Of a stretch of DNA of 15,768 bases, positions 6,688 through 15,083 are shown one piece after another. The stretch comes from Chrysochromulina parva (lineage: Eukaryota > Haptophyta > Prymnesiales > Chrysochromulinaceae): contig PJAB01001278.1 in assembly GCA_002887195.1 (NCBI GenBank), forward strand, positions 1 to 15,768. Reading direction: 5' to 3'. Under the pieces are notes generated by a model. That model did no database searches. It was given only the letters and a program-made list of their open reading frames with translations, and was not told where the DNA came from. The first letter of the stretch is position 1, and every line of letters begins with the position of its first letter. Both the position numbers and the translations under genes were made by a program.

Positions 6688-7719
6688 ATGCTCTGTCGAG
6701 CACTCAGCTTCGCCGCAGCCTTGACCGCCCGTTCGCCAGCTCTCTGCCGATCCAAGACCATCATGGCATCGGCGGTGCTGAGTGAAGCCGACCGCTTCGC
6801 TTTCGACCTCAACGGCTTCCTCGTCGTGCGCAGCGTCTTCTCGCCAGAAGAGGTCGCCACTGCCAACGCGGGAATAGACGCCCACACGGCCGAGCTGCAA
6901 GCGCGCGTGGGCGACGCGTTGCGAAACGCCAACGAGGGCACGCCCCTGTCGGCCAAAGGTCCTCGCCTTGACCTTGGTGGCATGCTCTTCTGGGACCAGC
7001 CGCATTGCGACCTCTTCCGCAACGTCCTAGCACACCCGAAGCTCGTGCCGTACCTCAACGCCTTTTGTGGCGAAGGATATCGTATGGACCATCAGCCGAT
7101 TGTGATCGCGCAGGATCGCGACTCGGAAGGCTTCATGCTGCACGGGGGTCCCATTTCAGGCGACGACGGCGTTCCCTCGGGACGCTTCAACCCTGAGTTG
7201 CAGTACCGCTGCGAAGGCGGTCACATTTGGACGACGCTTCTCGCCGTGGCCGTGCAGCTCGTCGACCACAACCCGGGAGATGGTGGCTTCTGCGTGCTCC
7301 GCGGCTCACACAAGCTCAACTTGCCCGTGCCTCTCGACGTGGTCAACGGCGTGTCCGAGGTATTCCGCGAGCACATCCATCAACCGGTCACCAAGGCCGG
7401 TGACGTCGTCATCTGGTCAGAGGCAACGGTGCACGGCGCGACGCCGTGGCGAGGCGAGCAGCAGCGGCGCATCGCGCTCTATCGCTTCGCGCCGGCCAAT
7501 ATGGGCTACGGCCGCGGCTATCTCGAGATCCCGACCGAGAATCTCGCGCAACTGACGCCACTGCAGCGCGCGGTGCTCGAAGCTCCTTATGCGACGCGCC
7601 TCGAGCGGCCGTTGGTGACGCCCGAAGTGGCCGCTAGCGGCGCGGCTCCTCATTTAAAGCAGCGCAGCGAGGCCAAGAAGGATCTCGATCGCAAGCTCTT
7701 CGGAACCGCGTACTTTTGA
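6688..7719 (+). CDS. Phytanoyl-CoA dioxygenase (PhyH)-like Fe(II)/2-oxoglutarate enzyme
   Basis: The 343-aa product from the first ATG belongs to the PhyH family of 2-oxoglutarate oxygenases, double-stranded beta-helix enzymes that oxidise aliphatic C-H bonds. Evidence: FDLNGFLVVRSVFSPEEV at the N-terminus, FNPELQYRCEGGHIW with QLVDHNPGDGGFCVLRGSHK in the core, then AGDVVIWSEATVHGATPW and RRIALYRFAP. Probable iron ligands are H152 and H249; R260, 11 residues after H249 as in human PAHX, should bind 2-oxoglutarate. The residue expected to be Asp in the His-x-Asp motif is Gly154 (LHGGP). The first 25 residues (MLCRALSFAAALTARSPALC and on) are basic, hydroxylated and free of acid, like a mitochondrial presequence. 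Met26 has a much stronger start context (ATCATGG) and would give a 318-aa form. The C-terminus TAYF is not a PTS1. The substrate is unknown. Confidence 0.88.
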   Translation: MLCRALSFAAALTARSPALCRSKTIMASAVLSEADRFAFDLNGFLVVRSVFSPEEVATANAGIDAHTAELQARVGDALRNANEGTPLSAKGPRLDLGGMLFWDQPHCDLFRNVLAHPKLVPYLNAFCGEGYRMDHQPIVIAQDRDSEGFMLHGGPISGDDGVPSGRFNPELQYRCEGGHIWTTLLAVAVQLVDHNPGDGGFCVLRGSHKLNLPVPLDVVNGVSEVFREHIHQPVTKAGDVVIWSEATVHGATPWRGEQQRRIALYRFAPANMGYGRGYLEIPTENLAQLTPLQRAVLEAPYATRLERPLVTPEVAASGAAPHLKQRSEAKKDLDRKLFGTAYF

Positions 7720-8686
7720 AGGGGCTGGAGCCGAGCGTGGCGCCGGTGGTGCACGAAGCACGAAGGGCGCAGGTGTGAATCGAGGTGTGAAGTGGAGCGG
7801 CGACGTACCTGATCTACCGAACATGCGGGCCCGCGGCTGATCCGCTGTGTGTTGAGAAGGCGGCGTCGACAGATTGAGAAGTTGAAGCAGAGCTGGGCGC
7901 CGCCTGCCACCGACTCTCTGGGATCCCACGGCGTCCACGTTTCGAGCATCGACGGCCCGGCTACGTACTTGCTATGTTATCTCAGGTCGTATCGGCGTCT
8001 GCGGCGATATTCCGCGTCGACGACGACGTACGACGACTCGAATCTCTGGCCCGCGACTCGCAACGTCGGACGCGGCTGGTCTTAATTTACAGAAGCAGCC
8101 GACTGGCGCGGGCCCGGGGCGTAGGTTGCACCCGACTCGGGAAAGGGGACGACAGGCGCCCGGAAGGCGCTACAACCTAGGCGAAGAGCACGCGACCCCG
8201 ACCGGGAATACACTGAACGAATCAAGATAAATATCATATATTCGCAAAATGACACACCGACCAAGACGGCACCCGCGGTTTCCGTTCTTGTTTTGAATCT
8301 TGAAAAAGTCGCGCGGGCCGCAGCCGTTGCGGGCCTTGGCGCATCCAAGCCGCAACGGATCCGCACACAAGCGACCCACCCACGCCGTCTCGGTCTCCGA
8401 CCGCGCCGCGGTCGTCTGCGCCGGGAGCACCTCAGTGAGCTGGCCTCTGAGTCTGACGCTAAGTGGAGTAAGGAGGGAGTGCGTCTCTCCGATCACATTG
8501 TGATCAGTGCGCATTTTCCGCCCTCTTGTATGCGCTACTTGTGGTCTCTTCTTGCACTGAGCACTCGATTATCTCTTGCTCGAGGCGCCTCAGACCACCA
8601 CGGCCAGATGAAGCCAGATAGATCGTAGCTCGGAGGAGGAATTCTGGATCCTTGAATGGGCTCCGGTCACTCCGGCCGCCCTGCTC
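7720..8686. other. Convergent intergenic region, no supported gene
   Basis: This interval lies between the 3' ends of the dioxygenase gene (+) and the J-domain gene (-). Frames of 60-114 codons occur on both strands but overlap one another, lack recognisable motifs and mostly lack an ATG. An AT-rich island at about 8218-8252 (AAATATCATATATTCG) stands out and could be part of a 3' end or a promoter. A 32-codon frame at 8530-8628 (+) begins MRYLWSLLALSTRLSLA, signal-peptide-like, but nothing follows it. Confidence 0.5.
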
Positions 8687-10072
8687 TCAGTTCGTCGGGA
8701 TGAGGACCGCAAAGGCCTTGTTGAGCGCCACCATAGCCTCTTGCGCGTACTGGTGCTCGCACTTATCAGGATGCAGCTGCAGCGCGAGCTTACGATACTT
8801 CTTCAGCACTTCGCGCTTGTTGACGGTGTTCAGCTCACGCGCTGCCGCAAGTTTCGGCACCCCGAGAGCCGAGAATGGCGAATAGGCAGTCGCGTGGGTC
8901 GACGCGTGCCTCAGCACCTGGAGAGCGGCCTCGGGCACCGACTCGACTGTCGCCTGAAGCGTGTCCCACCGTGCGTCGGTCAGTCCGGCCATCACGAGCC
9001 GAGGCTCCTTGACACAGAGCTCACGCCCCTTTCGGATCTCCTCGAGCGCTGCCGCCTGATCTCCCGCCATCACCTTCTCGTGTACGCGCCCGAGCGCCGC
9101 GTTGACGCGCTGAGCGAGTGTCGGGGGCATCGGTGGCTCCTTCTTCTCCTCAGCAGGCTTCGCAGCAGCTCCATACGCAGCGCGCTTTGGGGCCTGTGGC
9201 CTCGCGCCGCCCGGCTGTGCGCCGCCCGGCTGTGCGCCGCCCGGCTGTGCGCCGCCGGGCTTTGCGCCGCCGGGCTTTGCGCTAGGCCCGCCCGCAGCCG
9301 CAGTAGCTGGTCGAGCCGGCTTCGCGGCGGCCGGTTTCGCTGCTGCCGGTTTCGCTGCTCCCGCGCTGACAGGACGTGCCGGTAGAGGACGTACCGGCGC
9401 CGCTCCTGCTGGCTTGGCTTGCGCAGCCGGCTTGGCTTGTGCGTCTGTTTTTGCTTGCGCAGACGGTTTTGCTTGCGCGGCAGGCTGCGCTTGCGCGCCC
9501 TTCTTGGCCTGCCCGGCAGGCTTGGCTTGCGCGCCCGCCTTTGGTTGCGGAGCCGGCTTCGGTGCCTGCGTCGCTTGCGCTGTGGCCTGTCGAGCCGCTT
9601 CCGCCTTCGCCTCTGCCGCCTTCTTGGCCGCTGCTGCCGCCTCCTCTGCCTTGGCTTTGGCCACCGCCGCCTTTTGGACCTCCTCCTTCCTCGCCTGCAC
9701 CTTGGTTCTAAGAACCTCCACCTCGGCTTGCTTCTGCTTCTCGGCCTCCTGTTTCAAGTCCGCCCGCTTGAGCCACGTGGGGGTTTTGGCGTCGACCTCC
9801 GCTGGGGGCACGGCCTGCTGCTCGGCGGCATGCGTACAGTCATGCTTACAGGCGCCACCATGCGGGCAAACACCATGCGGTCGCTTGGACTTGAAATCAA
9901 ATCCCATGGCCGCCTCCCGAAGCCACTCGGGTTCATCGGATAGCACTGGCAGGTTCGTGCGATCGCACGTTGCTTTCTCCTGTGCCTTGGAGGACTGCTG
10001 GGTTACATTGGCATCTAGGCGGCTGAGCGGTGTGCGAGTGAACGAAGTAACGAAGTAATTCGGAGTCGACAT
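8687..10072 (-). CDS. J-domain (DnaJ-like) protein with low-complexity linker
   Basis: The 461-aa product starts at the first ATG (10072, G at -3) with MSTPNYFVTSFTRTPLSRLD. Order of parts: an N-terminal region with EPEWLREAAMGFDFKSKRP; a Cys/His cluster CPHGGACKHDCTH at 69-81, a possible metal site; TPTWLKRADLKQEAEKQKQA leading into a Lys/Glu/Ala coiled coil at 97-167; a Pro/Ala/Lys/Gln low-complexity linker at 168-292; a helical segment LAQRVNAALGRVHEKVMAGD to about 390; and a C-terminal J-domain (about 397-459) with FSALGV, KREVLKKYRKLALQLHPDKC and the catalytic HPD at 434-436. J-domains stimulate Hsp70 ATPase, so a client-specific Hsp70 co-chaperone is likely. The C-terminal J-domain position is as in auxilins, but no clathrin-binding region is recognisable. 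It lies 108 bp downstream of the large coiled-coil gene on the same strand. Confidence 0.8.
   Translation of the reverse strand: MSTPNYFVTSFTRTPLSRLDANVTQQSSKAQEKATCDRTNLPVLSDEPEWLREAAMGFDFKSKRPHGVCPHGGACKHDCTHAAEQQAVPPAEVDAKTPTWLKRADLKQEAEKQKQAEVEVLRTKVQARKEEVQKAAVAKAKAEEAAAAAKKAAEAKAEAARQATAQATQAPKPAPQPKAGAQAKPAGQAKKGAQAQPAAQAKPSAQAKTDAQAKPAAQAKPAGAAPVRPLPARPVSAGAAKPAAAKPAAAKPARPATAAAGGPSAKPGGAKPGGAQPGGAQPGGAQPGGARPQAPKRAAYGAAAKPAEEKKEPPMPPTLAQRVNAALGRVHEKVMAGDQAAALEEIRKGRELCVKEPRLVMAGLTDARWDTLQATVESVPEAALQVLRHASTHATAYSPFSALGVPKLAAARELNTVNKREVLKKYRKLALQLHPDKCEHQYAQEAMVALNKAFAVLIPTN
9204..9278. repeat. 15-bp coding tandem repeat (PGGAQ/PGGAK)
   Basis: There are five contiguous 15-bp units. 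Three read GCGCCGCCCGGCTGT and two read GCGCCGCCGGGCTTT on the plus strand, encoding PGGAQ and PGGAK in the J-domain protein on the minus strand. The near identity of the units points to recent slippage expansion, and the copy number is likely to vary between strains. Confidence 0.9.
9409..9537. repeat. Degenerate AQAKPA-type coding repeat
   Basis: The J-domain protein linker carries about eight degenerate units of the form (G/A)AQAKPA, with variants QAKKGA, QAQPAA, QAKPSA and QAKTDA. The DNA shows matching periodic GGCTTGGCTTG / TTTTGCTTGCGC blocks. The sequence is Pro/Lys/Gln-rich and expected to be disordered and basic. Confidence 0.7.
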
Positions 10073-10180
10073 CACAATGGCACCCTGAGGCCGAGAGGTC
10101 GCTTTTGAAGGCTGAGAGAGTGCGGGACTTCTCAAACTTCTCAGTTCACAACGCCGTGCCGGGCACCTCAAAGAACTCTT

Positions 10181-13100
10181 TCAGGTCCCACCCATTAACA
10201 CGCGTGCAGCCCTCGCCCTCGCAGCAGCGATGCGCTCGTCAACGGCTGAAGGCGGAGCTGTCGCCGCCCCCGGTGCCCTGCTGCCCGGTGGCTGTGGGGG
10301 CAGGGCCGCCCGCTCGCTCCACCGGCGAAGCTCGTCCATCGGCGGAGCGCGCGGCGGACTGAGCGCAGCCTCGACGATGGCAACCGCCGAGCCCGGCTGT
10401 ACCATCAGCTCCGGCCGATCATACTCCTCCTCCCAATCGAATCCGCTCGACGGCTGACGGCGCGGCGCCGTCAGAGGAGGCGCCGCAGCCCTACGCATGG
10501 CCCTAAGGACCTCGTCCTCCGCCTCCTCCTCCGCCTCTTCCTCCTCTAGCGCCCAGGGCTCGCTCGTCGCAGCGCCCTGCACCGACGACTCCAAATATTC
10601 GGCCGAGGACTCAAACGGTTCATCAAACGGTGAGGGCCTGTGCGCGCCCTGGGCATCAAAGCCACCGCCCCTTAGCGCTGCCGTGAGCGCTGCCGCCCCT
10701 GCCGCCGCCGTGCCCGTCCCTGGTGCCCATCCGATAAGGAGCTCCTCCTCTGGCCAGCCTTCCTCTGACGAGAAGACGGCGCGCCTCACGCTGCCCTGCA
10801 TACCCAACTCGCCCTGCTGCCTGCCGTGCATGCCCTGCATGCCTTGCTGGGCGGCGAGCGCTGTGGCGAGCGCGATGCGCGCGGGCGATGCACTGCACGC
10901 CGCGGCTCCGGCTCGCGAGGCGTTGTGCGTAGCAGCGACCACACTCGCTTCTTGCCGCCGCTGCTCCGCTTTGCGGGCTTGCTGCTCCTGCTGCAGCCGC
11001 CGCTGGAGCACCTGCACCTGGAGCCCGAGCTGCTTCACCGCCACGTTGGTGGTGCTGCGCTCCTGCTTCTCCGTCTGCTTGCGGCTCGCAATTTGCTTCT
11101 CGGCCGTCAGCTTGGCACGGCACGTGTGGAGCAACAGCCGCAGCCGCTCCACCTCATGCGCTCGCTCCTCGAGCGCCGTCGTGAGCGCCACCGTCGCCGC
11201 GGACGCGCCGAAGGCGAGGCTGGAGAGAAGCCAGCGCAACCACGCGCGTCCCAGACGCCGCGTGAGAGCGCTGCGTAGCACCCGCTGGATCGCCGCCGAG
11301 CGCGCTTGCAGCACGCTGGCCGCGAGCGAGGCAGCGAGCGACGTAGCGCGCGCGCTCGCCGCCGCCTCGGTCGGGGAGATGACGGCCGACGCGAGGTCAG
11401 CAGCGGTGCCGGCGATGGCCTGCGCGGCGGCCTCCACAGCCGCCGCGGTGGCGGCGGCCTCCACAGCTTCGGCGGCGGCCGCCTCGCCAGCCTCGTTGGC
11501 CGCAGCGATGGCGGAGGCCGTGGCTGCAATCGCGGCCGCCCGCTCCTCCTCCTCCTCGGCCTCCGCCGCCGCCTCGGCCTCCGCCGCCGCCTCGGCCGCC
11601 GCCGCCTCTGCCACTGCCTCCTCAAGCGCGCTTTCGCCCTCGTCGACGCCCGTGAGGGGCAGCCGCTCGCCGAAGCCGCCCCGTGCGCTCGAGGCCCGAC
11701 TGCTCGTCGCCGAGCCCCCCCCCACGCGCCGTGGTGCGGTGATGGAGGTGGCGACGCTCGAGCAAGTGCTCACCACAGCGCTGGTGGGCTCGAGCCGCTG
11801 ACGCCGCTCGCTCTCCTCGTGCGTGCGCCGCCGTGCCGCCGCGAGAGCTTTCTTCTGTGCGGCAGCGCGTCCGAAGAGCGCCGCCAGCTCACGCAGGTCC
11901 GCAGCCATGGCCGACTGCTGGGCGGCGCAGCGCGCGATACCCTTGCGCTGCGTGGCTTGGTTGTGCTCGAGACAGCGCCGCTGGTCGTCCTGCGCGCGCA
12001 GCAGCGCTGCGTGGCACGAGACCACCAGCTCGCGCGCGTGCGCGCCGCTGCGCTCCTCCGCGTGCAGCTCCGCGGCGAGTACGCCTGCCTCGATCGCGAG
12101 CCGTCGCGTGTCGTCCAGCAACGTGGCCTCAGCCTCTTGCAGCGCGTCGAGCTCCGCTTCCATTGCGCGGGCGCGTCCCGCGTCCAGCTGCAGCTTCGAG
12201 AGCTCGCCGATGGCGTGCTTGCCGCCCGCCTCGGCCACGCGCCGCCGGTCGGTGGCGGTGGCCAGCTGGCGCTGCGCCAGCGTGAGCGCACGCCCCTTGC
12301 TCTCCGAGTCTGCCTCGGCGGCCGCGAGCCGCTCGCGCAGTCTGGCGATTTCGGCCTCTTGCACACTCGCGCGCTTGAGCGCTTTTGGGTCGGTCGCCTT
12401 GGGCGCGGGCACTGCCGGCCGCAAGGCATGGATCAGCTGTGGGTCGAAGCCACCGGTCGCAAGCAGCAGCAGCCAGCGCCCAAAGGCGCCGCTCATGCCG
12501 AGCAGCCGGAAGTGCCGGATGAGGCGGAGCAGCAACGCGTCTCGCAGCAGTGGAGAGCCCTGCGCTGGCGCGGACGGCGCGCCCGCCAAGGGATGACCCG
12601 GCCGTGGCACGGCCGTCGCAGCCGAGGGCAGCGAGCGGCGCAGCGTCGCCATCTGCGCCGCCTGCTGCTGCGCCTGCTGCTGCAGCCGTAGCAGTGATTG
12701 GTGGCGCAGCAGGTGCGCGAGCGCGAGTCTCCACTGGCCGAGCGCGCCAGTCAGGTCGTGTTGCCGGCCCAAGCGCAGCAGCCGGCGAAGTGCCCTGGGT
12801 CGCGGCGCGTGCGGCGGAGGCAATGGCGGGCGCGAGGAGGCGGAGGCTGACGGCGTCGCTGGCAGCGCAGGAGGAGCCAGCTGCGGGTGCGGCGGCGGGG
12901 GCTGGGACGATGGCGCGGGGTATGCGAAGCCCCGCGAGGCTGTTTCATAGAGCGACGCGTCGGCCGAGGGCGTGGGCGATGTCGATGGCTTCGCCGGCGG
13001 CACGATGAAGGGCGCGGGAGCACGCGCAGGCTGCGCCATGAGCGGTGTCGTGGGGGCCACGATCGGTGTCGCGGGCGGAATGATGGGCCGCGCGGAATTA

Positions 13101-13219
13101 GGCGGCGCGGCAGTCGAGGCGCTGGCGACGGCTGTCCGAGAGATGCTCTCTCGACGTATTGACGGCGGGGCGTTGAGCGCGCTGATCAGCGAACCCTGGC
13201 CGTGTGGGGTGTACAACAT
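10181..13219 (-). CDS. Large alanine-rich coiled-coil protein, 1012 aa, unknown function
   Basis: The first ATG is at 13219 (AAAATG context, MLYTPHGQGSLISALNAPPS). The remaining in-frame codons to 13324 contain no ATG. Order of parts: a Pro/Ser/Ala-rich disordered N-terminus (1-140); a Trp motif at 143-170; a Gln-rich helix; a second Trp motif at 228-255; a long Ala/Arg/Glu coiled coil at about 275-480; a Ser-rich hinge; an Ala/Glu block at about 526-630; a third Trp motif at 642-670; a second coiled coil at about 680-760 (KQLGLQVQVLQRRLQQEQQ); and an acidic C-terminus with WALEEEEAEEEAED. Long frames also exist on the opposite strand, but those are Ala/Ser/Arg noise, while this one has real heptads and alternating charge. 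The architecture suggests a structural or cytoskeletal protein; this is inference, and no known family is recognised. It is divergent from the transporter gene. Confidence 0.75.
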   Translation of the reverse strand: MLYTPHGQGSLISALNAPPSIRRESISRTAVASASTAAPPNSARPIIPPATPIVAPTTPLMAQPARAPAPFIVPPAKPSTSPTPSADASLYETASRGFAYPAPSSQPPPPHPQLAPPALPATPSASASSRPPLPPPHAPRPRALRRLLRLGRQHDLTGALGQWRLALAHLLRHQSLLRLQQQAQQQAAQMATLRRSLPSAATAVPRPGHPLAGAPSAPAQGSPLLRDALLLRLIRHFRLLGMSGAFGRWLLLLATGGFDPQLIHALRPAVPAPKATDPKALKRASVQEAEIARLRERLAAAEADSESKGRALTLAQRQLATATDRRRVAEAGGKHAIGELSKLQLDAGRARAMEAELDALQEAEATLLDDTRRLAIEAGVLAAELHAEERSGAHARELVVSCHAALLRAQDDQRRCLEHNQATQRKGIARCAAQQSAMAADLRELAALFGRAAAQKKALAAARRRTHEESERRQRLEPTSAVVSTCSSVATSITAPRRVGGGSATSSRASSARGGFGERLPLTGVDEGESALEEAVAEAAAAEAAAEAEAAAEAEEEEERAAAIAATASAIAAANEAGEAAAAEAVEAAATAAAVEAAAQAIAGTAADLASAVISPTEAAASARATSLAASLAASVLQARSAAIQRVLRSALTRRLGRAWLRWLLSSLAFGASAATVALTTALEERAHEVERLRLLLHTCRAKLTAEKQIASRKQTEKQERSTTNVAVKQLGLQVQVLQRRLQQEQQARKAEQRRQEASVVAATHNASRAGAAACSASPARIALATALAAQQGMQGMHGRQQGELGMQGSVRRAVFSSEEGWPEEELLIGWAPGTGTAAAGAAALTAALRGGGFDAQGAHRPSPFDEPFESSAEYLESSVQGAATSEPWALEEEEAEEEAEDEVLRAMRRAAAPPLTAPRRQPSSGFDWEEEYDRPELMVQPGSAVAIVEAALSPPRAPPMDELRRWSERAALPPQPPGSRAPGAATAPPSAVDERIAAARARAARVLMGGT

Positions 13220-13455
13220 TTTTGCCGCGCGAGCAGAGTGCCGGGAGCGTTTTTGATGAGTACGTGTCGCCCTGCACGTTGTGTTCTCACAGGTTTTGTT
13301 TGTCTGCGACTTGCAGGGAGGCAATTTTTATAGTGTACGTGCACGCGTGAAATCTGTATCGCGCTCACGTTCGCTGCCTAACTGCGCGGCGGCAGCACTC
13401 AACCACACCAAGAGTGCGCGTCACGGCGAAACGCGTCAGCACAAACCAGGAGCTC
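13220..13455. promoter_or_regulatory. Divergent promoter region (coiled-coil gene / MFS transporter)
   Basis: The 236 bp between divergent ATGs contain a TATA-like TTTTTATAG at about 13325-13333 and, directly after it, GTGTACGTGCACGCGTG. That stretch holds ACGTG cores on both strands, of the kind bound by bZIP or bHLH factors. These are motif matches only. Confidence 0.3.
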
Positions 13456-15083
13456 ATGGAGCTCAACCTCTACAACACCGCGCTGCTCACTTGCTCTCTC
13501 ATCACCTTCATCCTCACGGTCAAGTCGCGCACCGGCTCCAACAAGGGTGCCATTAGCGCGGTGTCAGCCGATTTCAAGCGCTTCCAGTTCGTCTACCTCA
13601 TCGTGTACTACGTTTGCATGACGGCTGACTGGCTGCAGGGACCGTACGTGTACGCGCTGTACTCGTCGTACGGCTTCTCGAAGCATGATATCGCCGTGCT
13701 CTTCGTTGGGGGCTTCGGCGCCTCGATGGTGTTTGGCACCTTTGCAGGCGCCGCAGCAGACAAGCTCGGCCGCAAGCGGCTCTGCCAGCTGTATTGCGTG
13801 TTTTATTTCCTCTCGTGCGTGACCAAGCACGCGCGGCACTACTGGATCCTCATGCTCGGGCGCGTGCTCGGCGGCATCGCTACCTCGCTCCTCTTCTCGT
13901 CCTTTGAGTCGTGGATGGTGTGCGAGCACAACGCGCGCGGCTACGACTCCTCAGCCATGTCGGACACCTTCTCGCTGATGTACTTTGGCAACTCGCTGTG
14001 CGCCATCGGCGCCGGTATGATGGCCGAGGCCGCCGCCGAGGTGCAGAAACTTACTCCCTTCACAGCAGAGCCCAATCCCATCTGGCACTACGGCGGCTAC
14101 TGCTCGCCCTTCGACGTGTCCGCCACCTTCCTCTTCGTGGGGTTCTTCATCATCACGGCGCTGTGGGGTGAGAACTACGGCTCGACGGACGTGTCCGACA
14201 TTTGCAAGGACTTCCAGACGCCCATGCTTCAGATGAAGGAAGACCCCTCCATCCCGCTCGCGGGAGCTGTGATCTCGCTCTTCGAGGGATCGATGTACAT
14301 CTTCGTCTTCAACTGGACCCCCGCGCTCTCGGCTGGCTCGAAGACGACGCCGCCGTTTGGTCTCATCTTCTCCATCTTCATGATCGCATGCATGGGCGGC
14401 TCCTCGCTCTTCTCGATCGCCATCAAGCGCATCTCCGCTGGCAAAATGTGCGCGCCTGCCCCTAGGCGCTCCCCTCACGGCCCGCCCCGCCCCTAGGCGC
14501 TCCCCCATCCCTAGGCGCTCCTCCACCCCTCAACGGGCCCATCGAGGGATGCTGGTCCGCTGCGCGGCCTGCATCGTCTGGGCGCCGCTGCCATCCTCGG
14601 CGCGCCCCCGCAGCTCGTCTCTAAGCGACGCTACCCTAAGTCACTCTCTCCCTCGGCTCCCTCGCCCGCAGTCTCTCTTACGTCTTCCTAGTCGCCTCGA
14701 TTGCTCTCGCGCTGCCGCTCTTCACGACTGGCCTCGAGGCGACCCTCGTCTCCTTTTTGCTCTTCGAGGCATGCGTGGGCATCTATTGGCCGGCGATGGG
14801 CACCGTGCGCTCTCAAGTGGTACCTGAGGAGACCCGCGCCACAATCTACAACATCTTCCGCGTGCCGCTCAACGCGATCGTCCTCGGCGTACTGCTCAAC
14901 CAGATGTCGACGCTCACCGCATTCATGTGCTGCTCGGGCATGCTCCTCATCGCCTTCGTCTGCCAGAGTGTACTGACGGCGCGCATGGCACAGGTGCGAC
15001 CGGCCGCCGGCATTCCCGTCGACGATGTTGATGCCGAGAGCAACAAGGGCTCACTGCTCTCGCACTCCGACAAGGAGTACTGA
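13456..15083 (+). CDS. Major facilitator, MFSD5/MOT2 (molybdate transporter) family, two exons
   Basis: The gene is two exons (13456-14447 and 14672-15083 in the simplest model, 467 aa). The start is the first ATG, MELNLYNTALLTCSL. Family landmarks, close in order and spacing to human MFSD5, are: ADWLQGPYVYALY (58-70), motif A GAAADKLGRKRLC (98-110), LMLGRVLGGIATSLLFSSFE (133-152), WGENYG (237-242), SLFEGSMYIFVFNWTPAL (274-291) and MGGSSLFSIAIKRISAGK at the end of exon 1. Exon 2 continues with YVFLVASIALALPLF, FEACVGIYWPAMGTVRSQ, VPEETRATIYNIFRVPLNA and a short acidic tail. About twelve membrane helices are expected, with the extra loop typical of this family. Chlamydomonas MOT2 carries molybdate; whether this protein does is inference. 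Exon 1 alone would read into the intron and stop at 14496. Confidence 0.9.
14448..14671 (+). other. Spliceosomal intron in the MFS transporter gene
   Basis: Coding similarity to MFSD5 stops after ISAGK and resumes with LSYVFLVASI in another frame. A GT at 14448 (AAAAT/GTGCGC) and an AG at 14670-14671 (CTCGCCCGCAG/TCTC) give a 224-nt phase-2 intron that restores the frame. An alternative is a GC donor at 14450 with an AG at 14639-14640, which keeps frame in phase 1 and adds residues reading FTLSLGSLARS. That would fit the family's length here better. The intron is very C-rich and contains a repeat. Confidence 0.7.
14459..14524. repeat. Intronic CCCTAGGCGCTCC repeat, three copies
   Basis: Three copies of CCCTAGGCGCTCC lie within the intron, at about 14460-14472, 14491-14503 and 14509-14521, separated by C-rich spacers of different length. 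Each contains the palindrome CCTAGG. The offsets between copies are 31 and 18 bp. Confidence 0.85.

Noticed and set aside
8293..8628. 111-codon plus-strand frame, with a signal-peptide-like internal start at 8530
   Set aside because: The long frame lacks an ATG, has no motif, and the 32-codon part ends without a mature domain. No following exon is evident before the convergent J-domain gene.
10497..12691. Long plus-strand frames of 434 and 461 codons opposite the large coiled-coil gene
   Set aside because: They mirror the Ala/Glu/Arg codons of the minus-strand gene and give Ala/Ser/Arg or Arg/Gly/Leu-rich sequence without heptads or motifs; the minus frame is continuous and structured.
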